Source of the DNA: Synchiropus splendidus
Taxonomy: Eukaryota > Chordata > Actinopteri > Syngnathiformes > Callionymidae
Reading direction: 5' to 3'
Length of the DNA stretch: 64,000 nt
Assembly: GCF_027744825.2 (NCBI RefSeq)
Contig: NC_071348.1
Span: forward strand, 21,795,563 to 21,859,562
Shown piece after piece: positions 57,800 to 64,000 of this stretch (its first letter is position 1; every line of letters begins with the position of its first letter). The notes under the pieces were generated by a model. The model did no database searches and was not told the origin of the DNA. It worked only from the letters and a program-made list of their open reading frames with translations. Made by a program: the position numbers and the translations under genes.

Positions 57800-59050
57800 T
57801 CAGAATGAAGCATCACAACTATTGTGGTGCGCCTCATGGTGCAGAAAATACATGTGATAAAAATGTTTGTGAAAAATATTGAAGACAGACATTTGAGAAA
57901 CTACTTCCAGTAGTAACCACTATGGGGATGTTCTTTATATGTGACGTGAATATGGTGTCCTTCAGCCTTGTAATTACAGAGCTATTACAAAATATGAATG
58001 AAAATATGATATAAATATATCTGAAAAATATTGAGAATAGAAATTTAAGAAACTACTTGTAGTAACTCCAGGTGGATGTCCTTCATGTGTTACATGAATA
58101 TGGTGCCTGTCAGCCTAGTAATTACAGAGCTATTACAAAATATGAATGAAAATTTGATTCAAATATTTTTGAAAAATATTGAGGACAGACATTTGAGAAA
58201 CTACCTGTTTTATCAACACCATGTGGAGGTCCTTTATATGTGACATGAATATGGTGTCTGTCAGTCCTGTAATGACAGAGCTTTTACAAAATATGAATGA
58301 AAATATGATACAAATATATCTGAAAAATATTGAGAACAGAAATTGGAGAAACTACTTGTTGTAGTTACACCATGCAGAGGTCCTTGATAAGTGACATGAA
58401 TACGGTGACCGTCAACCATGTAATTACAGAACTATTACAAAACATGAATGAAAATGTGATAAAAATGTTTGTGAGGACAGACATGTGAGAAACTACCTGT
58501 TGTAGTAAAACCATGTGGAGGTCCTTTATCAATGATATGAATGTGTGATATGGTGTCTGTCAGTCCTGTAATTACAGAGTTATGACAAAATTTGAATGAA
58601 AATTTGATACAAAGATTTGTGAAAAATATTGAGGACAGATATTTGAGAAAATACTTTGAGTAACACCATGTGTATGTCCTTTATATGTGACATGAATATG
58701 GTGTCTGTCAGTGCTGTAATTACAGAGCTATTACAAAATATGAAAATATATGTGATACAAATATTTGTGAAAACTATTGAGAACAGAAATTTGAGGAACT
58801 ACTTATTGCTGTAACACCATGTGGAGGTCCTTTATATGTGACATGAATATGGTGCCTGTCAGCATTGTAATTACAGAGCTATTATATAATATGAACTTAT
58901 ATGTGATATAAGTATTTGTGAAAAATATTGAGGACAGATAATTGAAAAACTACCTGTTGTAGTAACACCATGTCGAGGTCCTTTATAAGTGACAGGAATA
59001 TGGTGTCTGTCAGTACTGTAATTACAGAGCTATTACAAAATGTGAATGGA
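57800..59050. repeat. ~150-bp AT-rich tandem repeat, about eight copies
   Basis: GAAAAATATT recurs at 57871, 58023, 58171, 58322, 58621, ~58769 (changed) and ~58919, about 148-152 bp apart, with one shortened unit near 58465. Common unit: ACATTTGAGAAACTAC, a TAGTAACACCATGTGGAGGT segment, CCTTTATATGTGACATGAAT, ATGGTGTCTGTCAG, TAATTACAGAGCTATTACAA and AATATGAATGAAAAT. No relation to the 188-bp family seen. Confidence 0.9.
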
Positions 59051-59084
59051 AATCTGATTGGATTTGAATCAATTTGATTTGATA

Positions 59085-59545
59085 AATTGTGAGATTTTAA
59101 AACAATTAAATCCTTTTGTTGAGTTTTGATCACATTTCTAGCGACAAATATATCCTAGATTGTCATATAATATCCTCGTTTTTTGTAAATGACGCTGAGT
59201 TTCTTTCGTTTGGACCGAGATTGTTTTGTGATTCCCCATTAAAATGTAGCATTGTGACATTGTTATCTGCGCGGACTGAAAAAAATGCAATAACGACGTT
59301 TGTCCACTTGGCATACCGTAATAATTTTACGAATTTGCCTCAAAAATCGTTGCCCTCGTACGTTTCATTTCCCAATGGCTATGTGAATGGTGAGCCTCTG
59401 GTCACGTGACTGACAGCTTGCTCTCCTGTCTGAACACAAAACATGCTGGACATCAGTCCTATTTTGCTCTAAATTGTGAGATTTGAAAACAAAAGCTTTT
59501 GTTGACTTTTGATCACATTTCTACGACAAATATATTCTATATTGG
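59085..59545. repeat. Direct repeat pair ~390 bp apart
   Basis: AAATTGTGAGATTT...GTTGA.TTTTGATCACATTTCTA.CGACAAATATAT appears at ~59085-59155 and ~59471-59537 with minor changes. Between them is non-coding sequence containing no known motif. It may be two ends of an unrecognised insertion. Confidence 0.6.
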
Positions 59546-59777
59546 GTTGCAACGTCACCAGATAGTGGCATTTATAATCCTCCAAACATGGAGAGAAAAC
59601 ATTCAGTGAGCAGCTACAGTCAGGGTTTTAGTCTGAGCTGAGCAAGAAAGAAGGAGTTTATTGACAAATGAATAAACAGTTATGCAGGAATCCGGTGGAT
59701 CTCAGGACGCTGCACAGTCCACAGCACTGTAATGAAGCAGATACTGGTGTCCCAGAGCCAGTGCTGTGAATGAGGGC

Positions 59778-60077
59778 CTACTGGTCGCAGGGATCGGCTG
59801 CTCCTGAAGACAGAAAGACATGAGGGAAGGAGGATGCAGACACATTAGACAAATAGTGGTCAGCAAAAGTTGAGATTGATGACCAAGAAGCTGCTTTCCG
59901 AGATACTCCCTTGAAAGCAGCCACAGATGTTGCCAGCCCTCTGGTCGAGTGTGCTCTCAGGGATTCTGGTGCCTGTTTTCCCCCTGTCTCATCGGCTTTC
60001 ATGATGGCAATTCTAAGCCAATATGACAACCTGTGAGGGGACAGTGCCTGCCCCTTCTTACCATCTGCGAGAGCCAC
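59778..60077 (-). pseudogene. DIRS tyrosine recombinase catalytic domain (copy C)
   Basis: Minus strand: MALADGKKGQALSPHRLSYW, KQAPESLRAHSTRGLATSVA, STFADHYLSNVSASSF. Active-site H-x-x-R (A-H-S-T-R) and Tyr (D-H-Y-L) present. The loop between ATSVA and the Tyr motif is shortened by a deletion compared with copy B. N-terminal domain missing. Confidence 0.75.
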
Positions 60078-60476
60078 CCACAGACTGTCCGTCTTTCTGA
60101 ATGGTGGGACTCGATCCAGTTAAGCTATTAGCGCTCTAACCGGACACATTTTGTGTAAACGCTCATGCTCCTCGTCTAAATGGGGAGGAGGGCAGAAAGT
60201 CTTTACTGACAAGGTGCTGACCTGTGAAGAAAAAGAGAGACATTCAGTGCAAAGTCAGGGTTGGGTCTAAGTGACACCACTGAGTCATTGTCACCAAAAG
60301 AGATGCTATCAGGGCAGATGGAAAAAGAACTCAGCTCTCCCACTCTCTTTGCTGAAGCTAAGGCTATAGAGCCTCCTTGTAAGCTGCTAGCTCCAAGTGG
60401 CTCAAAAGGGGCTTCGGAGAGTGAATTGAGTACCAGCTGCAGGTCCCATTAGTGACATAAAGGTCTTGAGGTTGGT

Positions 60477-61459
60477 CTAAGCCTTTTCAATGGGACGACC
60501 TTCGGAACAACTCCAGATCCCGCTGACGCAGATCTGATCCAGGTGGCCTCCCCAGCCTGACAGAGATGCATCTGCAAAGACTTGTAAAGAAGTGTTTTGA
60601 CAATCCAAGGATACAGTGCGATGGAGGTTTGAAGCAGAGTTCCCAAACTTCACATCTCTCAGAGCTCGTGGAGACACGTTGACCAACGGCCTCTGATCCC
60701 GGACAGGATGAAGATTGAGGATGAAGCATGACCGCAGATTTCGCACGTTCAGGAGACCCAGGCGGATGACGTAGTGGGCTGCTGACATCATGCCCAGGAG
60801 CCTCATAATCCATAAGGCTAGGACCACAAAACCAACAATGTCAGCTGTGTGACGGGGAGAACGCTGGCCGGTGGAAGGCGGTCCTGACCCGAGACTGAGT
60901 CCAGCATGACCCCCAGGAAGGTTGTGCTCTGACTGGTACTCAGCACGCTTTTGAGGTTTACTCTGAACCTCAATATCGCGATGTGCTCCAACACCAAGCT
61001 GGTGTGCGCTCATGACTCCTGTTTGGACCTGGCTAGAATCAACCAGTAGTCCAAGTACGCCAGAATCCTCAGACCCTGTCTCCTTAGTGGTTCGAGCCCT
61101 GCCTCCACACACTTGGCGAAGGTGCGATGCACAAGAGAGCTGGATGTACACCTGACTCTAGCCCAAACCGGAAAAACTTCTTTTGACACTGCCAAACGGT
61201 GTTGTGGAAGTAGGCGTCTGCAAGATCGATGGAGGTCATCCACTCTCCATCAAACCGCTATTTGGTCATGAATTGGTTCAGACTGAGGTCCACAACAGGT
61301 CTCCACTCTCCTGTCTTCTTGGGTTCCAGAAAGTACCTGGAGTAAAATCCAGTGTCGGAGGAACGCTTTGTCACTAGCTTGATTACTTCCGTTGACAGGG
61401 GAGCGTGGACCTCCTCCATCAGACATGACCGCTGGTTCTCTTAGTTCACCCAGGTCCAC
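60477..61459 (-). pseudogene. DIRS reverse transcriptase and RNase H (copy C)
   Basis: Minus strand. 61459-61250: RT start region in a shifted frame. 61243-61010: FAKCVEAGLEPLRRQGLRIL, AYLDYWLILARSKQES, where the usual DIRS Y-L-D-D-W has become Y-L-D-Y-W, a change in the second catalytic Asp. 61151-60477: LWIMRLLGMMSAAHYVIRLG, LLNVRNLRSCFILNLHPVRD and VFADASLSGWGGHLDQICVS, the RNase H start with its Asp. Frames overlap by shift, so the protein is broken. Confidence 0.75.
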
Positions 61460-61505
61460 GTGGTGTCGCAGAACCTAGGGGTTGACTGTGAAACTGAAGG
61501 GTGTG

Positions 61506-61844
61506 TCAATGAGCGAGTATCGTCTCGATCCATATGGTCATGTGAGGAGACAGGAGCACAGGAGCGGTCCACCGGGGCGGGTCCAGGACGAAGGGGCTGT
61601 CGGTGCTCACCGCCCACTCCTCTGGGGACATCAAGTCCCGATGGTTCTTCAAAAACAAACAGGGCACCGAAACTTGCAGTGTATCTTGATCTAAAACTGC
61701 AATTCTCCTAAGATGGAGTCCCAAGGGACCGGCCCAATCATCCTCAGAAAGAGATGACTCTGTAGATGATGATGTCCTACTTGCCTCTGACAGGTTTGGA
61801 GGGCTGCAGAGAAGAGAATCGCAGACAGACATTGCATCAGACAT
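61506..61844 (-). pseudogene. DIRS ORF1 Ser-rich block (copy C)
   Basis: Minus strand: MSDAMSVCDSLLCSPPNLSE, ASRTSSSTESSLSEDDWAGP, LHLRRIAVLDQDTLQVS. Collinear with copies A and B. Upstream of RT; likely the gag-like C-terminal part. Confidence 0.6.
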
Positions 61845-62306
61845 CGTGCGAGGGAGCTGAGAACAGAGCTGGTCTGGTACACAGCGCCTACTGTGTGATA
61901 CTCTGAAGAGGTGACTTTCGCGGTCCTGTGGTGACCCCTACTGGAAACTTGCGAGTCTGAGGAATAAGAAGAGTGAATGGCAGAATTGAAACTCTTCTGA
62001 ATTTTGGCTGGAACCGGGATCTGTTGAGAACCGGGAAAGAGTGACGACTATGCTTCTTATTGTGGAGAGGGACAGTTCTGGCGTCAGGGACAAGGAGGCA
62101 GAGAGACCGTTACTATACTGATCGGTCTCCTGAGACGATGTCAAACACAAACAAATATTTGTAGCCGGAGTTCGCACTGACTGGAACCGGAAGAGAACTA
62201 GACGGGTGATAAACCCTAATTTTGGGCAGAGAAGAAACAGACCCGATTCCAAAGTAAGTCATCGACTTTGGTTTAGATGCATACATTTAGACACAAAGTT
62301 TTCTTC

Positions 62307-62669
62307 CTACACTTTTGGAGGGAGCTGAGGTGAGAGCAGCCAATTGGTCTCTCCAAGAGGACCATCGATGACCAACGCGGCTATGATCCGGACAGCTGGG
62401 CTCATTCCGCCCATTTGATCAGCGACGGTGTTCCCCGTGGGAGGCGGCTGTGTGTGGAGGAGGCGCCGCGAGCAGGGCACCACGTCGACGGACTGTTGAA
62501 TCTCCAAAATCTCTGGTGGAGTGAGAGAGGTTCTGCGATGGTTGAGCCTCTCCACGGAGCTCATAAAGAGCGCGATGATGTTCTCAAGCGCTATGAGTTG
62601 GTTGCCGATGGTGTAGACACCATTCCACTGCGCGAGGGTGGCTCTGTCAGTGCCAGGTGGCATGGTCAC
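62307..62669 (-). pseudogene. DIRS ORF1 N-terminal region (copy C)
   Basis: Minus strand, 120 residues without a stop: MTMPPGTDRATLAQWNGVYT, IGNQLIALENIIALFMSSVE, RLNHRRTSLTPPEILEIQQS. The best-preserved copy of this segment. It probably begins the DIRS gag-like protein, as it recurs at the same end of copy B. Unknown fold. Confidence 0.6.
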
Positions 62670-63071
62670 TCCTCAGGGGTGAGGTCGAGTACCTGTAGCG
62701 AGCACATCGCACATAACGGCTACTTGTGGGCACACAACATGCGGTCGTGCTCTCGCCATCCAACGCCAGCAGGCCGTTAGTGAAGTGGGATGATTCTTGA
62801 GCTGGCGGTGGAGAGAGAGCTCAACTTCGATACAACGGACAGCGGATGCCATGAGGCACGGGTGAAGATCATGCCGGAACCTGCCTGACTCCACCACACG
62901 GAACTCAGCCAACTCTGCGAACAGATTCTCCGGGTCCACCTCATAGCAGCGCCTGGCTCTCGTCAAACTCATCCCATGGCTTGGAACTTGAACACAACAC
63001 TCAAACTCATCCCATGGCTCAGAAGCAGGAAATGTGGAAAGGTTTGGCTGATTGTAGGCCAGTCGCAGCGC

Positions 63072-63400
63072 CCTGTTCTTAGAGTTTTAGTGTTGAATAT
63101 ACTAGAAAGAGTGTTTTTTCCTATGACAGGTAATAAGTAATGTTAGATGATGTAAATTTAGGTCATGTTTTCATGTTCTGAGGCTATTCTGATCAGGGAG
63201 TGAACAGTGCTGATAACGCGTTTTCAGCCCGAGAGAAGCTCGGTTTCTGACCAGGAAAAGAGTCGTTGATAATCCCCTGAAATACAGTTCAGAATGGTAG
63301 ATTTAGTGCTGAATACACTAGAAAGAGTGTTTTTCCTTTCGTTGCAGGTGAAATTTTCATGTTCTGAGTCCCCCCTAAGCAGTGATTGAACAGATAAAGG
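63072..63400 (-). repeat. Type A/B monomers (minus orientation)
   Basis: TTTTAGTGTTGAATATACTA, GAAAGAGTGTTTTTTCCTAT, then TTCATGTTCTGAGGCTATTC, GATAACGCGTTTTCAGCCCG near 63213 and a second type-A unit (GATTTAGTGCTGAATACACT) reaching GTTCTGAGTC at ~63368. Alternating subtype order as in the plus-strand arrays. Confidence 0.75.
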
Positions 63401-63583
63401 TACTTGGACTTCGGCGAGCAACACAACTGATTTGCATCCAAAGTCATTGGAATGGCGATTGACGGCGATCAGCAGCGACCAACATGGCCGCGACACGACT
63501 GGGGTGCGCGACGCTACGCGATTTGAGCTACATACTGCGATTCCGGCTCCTCAAGATGACACAACTGAGCTACTGTGACAGTT

Positions 63584-63612
63584 GCAGTAGTTCAATTTTT
63601 TTGAACTACTGC
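63584..63612. repeat. Perfect 12-bp hairpin
   Basis: GCAGTAGTTCAA (63584-63595), five T, TTGAACTACTGC (63601-63612). Flanks pair imperfectly for about 15 more bases (CTGTGACAGTT against GCGACCAGTCGCTG). It lies 130 bp upstream of the MADF exon. It may be the fold-back end of a small DNA transposon. Confidence 0.6.
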
Positions 63613-63742
63613 GACCAGTCGCTGTACCATTGACGTCCCTAGTGAGTTGTGATATTTATCATTTTGCTTAATATACGTAGTGCACGCGCTATAGTGGCTG
63701 TATCGTTGGGATATTAAACATAAATATTTACCTTTCCTTCAG

Positions 63743-63953
63743 TGGAGATCTGCAAAAAAATGGAAGGCACTCAGGGATATATACATGAGACAGAAGAGGA
63801 AGGCCATGGAGAAAAAGAATGGGTCAGCAGCATCCAGCCAGTTAAAGTGGAGGAGGTTCGCCGTCCTCTCCTTCCTGGACCCCTTCATCACCCCGAGGGA
63901 GACGTCGGGGAACATGACTGCAGCAGCAGCACCACCACCACCACCAGCAGCAG
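63743..63953 (+). pseudogene. MADF-like (Myb/SANT-related) domain exon, frameshifted
   Basis: Bounded by an acceptor (TTTCCTTCAG) and a donor (CAG|GTAATA). The frame from the middle reads WKALRDIYMRQKRKAMEKKN, GSAASSQLKWRRFAVLSFLD and PFITPRETSGNM, the MADF pattern (W-K-x-L-R-D-x-Y ... W ... L-x-F-L-x-P-F). An Ala/Pro run follows. MADF proteins bind DNA; many fish ones are host transcription regulators or accompany Harbinger transposons. Just upstream, VEICKK is in another frame: the A7 run at 63753 leaves the exon out of frame where K-K-R-W would be expected. Could be a real gene with an assembly error; the rest lies outside the window. Confidence 0.55.
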
Positions 63954-64000
63954 GTAATAGTTGTTGTTGAGAATCTAAATACTTGCTATATTACAGTGTA

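Larger units (their letters stand above)
59555..63070 (-). mobile_element. DIRS retrotransposon copy C
   Basis: Minus-strand order: 5' region (63.07-62.67 kb), ORF1 start (62669-62307), Ser-rich ORF1 block (61844-61506), RT (61459-61010), RT end plus RNase H (61151-60477), tyrosine recombinase (60077-59778), one 95-bp-type repeat unit at the end (~59563). More compact than copy B, with the region after RNase H largely deleted. The right end stops at the same type-A monomer position as copy B. Confidence 0.8.

Overview
This is a repeat-dominated stretch of a vertebrate genome, most likely a teleost (ray-finned) fish. Genes have many exons with GT-AG introns. The element mix is typical of teleosts: L2/CR1-group LINEs with a GATTCT-repeat tail, a Tx1/L1-group LINE, DIRS tyrosine-recombinase retrotransposons, Ty3/Gypsy, piggyBac and hAT. 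No prokaryotic, viral or CRISPR feature was seen.

Layout. 1-8.7 kb: end of an L2-type LINE, then a short ~190-bp tandem array (alternating A and B monomers) interrupted by a solo LTR-like element and a decayed Tx1/L1-type LINE, ending at a DIRS ORF1 fragment. 10.3-15.5 kb: a seven-exon degenerate gene for a TspO/MBR-like multi-pass membrane protein; a nearly full-length L2-type LINE sits inside its third coding exon. 17.3-24.7 kb: a thirteen-exon degenerate copy of a CENP-C (inner kinetochore) gene with a hAT element and a MITE in one intron. 25.9-31.3 kb: DIRS fragments (minus strand). 32.1-40.7 kb: a decayed Gypsy element (minus strand) interrupted by piggyBac, a LINE tail and a second L2 copy. 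40.7-50.4 kb: about 52 copies of a 188-bp satellite. 50.4-55.8 kb and 59.6-63.1 kb: two more DIRS copies, each ending at the same position of an A-type monomer. Between them are a GT microsatellite and a ~150-bp tandem repeat. The last 260 bp hold an exon with a MADF-like domain.

Main conclusions. Both recognisable host genes keep coherent exon phases but carry disabling lesions, so they read as unprocessed pseudogenes (or copies with assembly errors); the functional copies are presumably elsewhere. The dispersed ~190-bp arrays and the 188-bp satellite are one diverged family, and many of their monomers share a palindrome centred on ACGCGT. That family borders DIRS and Gypsy pieces repeatedly, and it shares the window with a relic of a centromere-protein gene. 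Whether this is pericentromeric DNA cannot be decided from sequence alone. All family names come from motif recognition by eye; no database search was possible.
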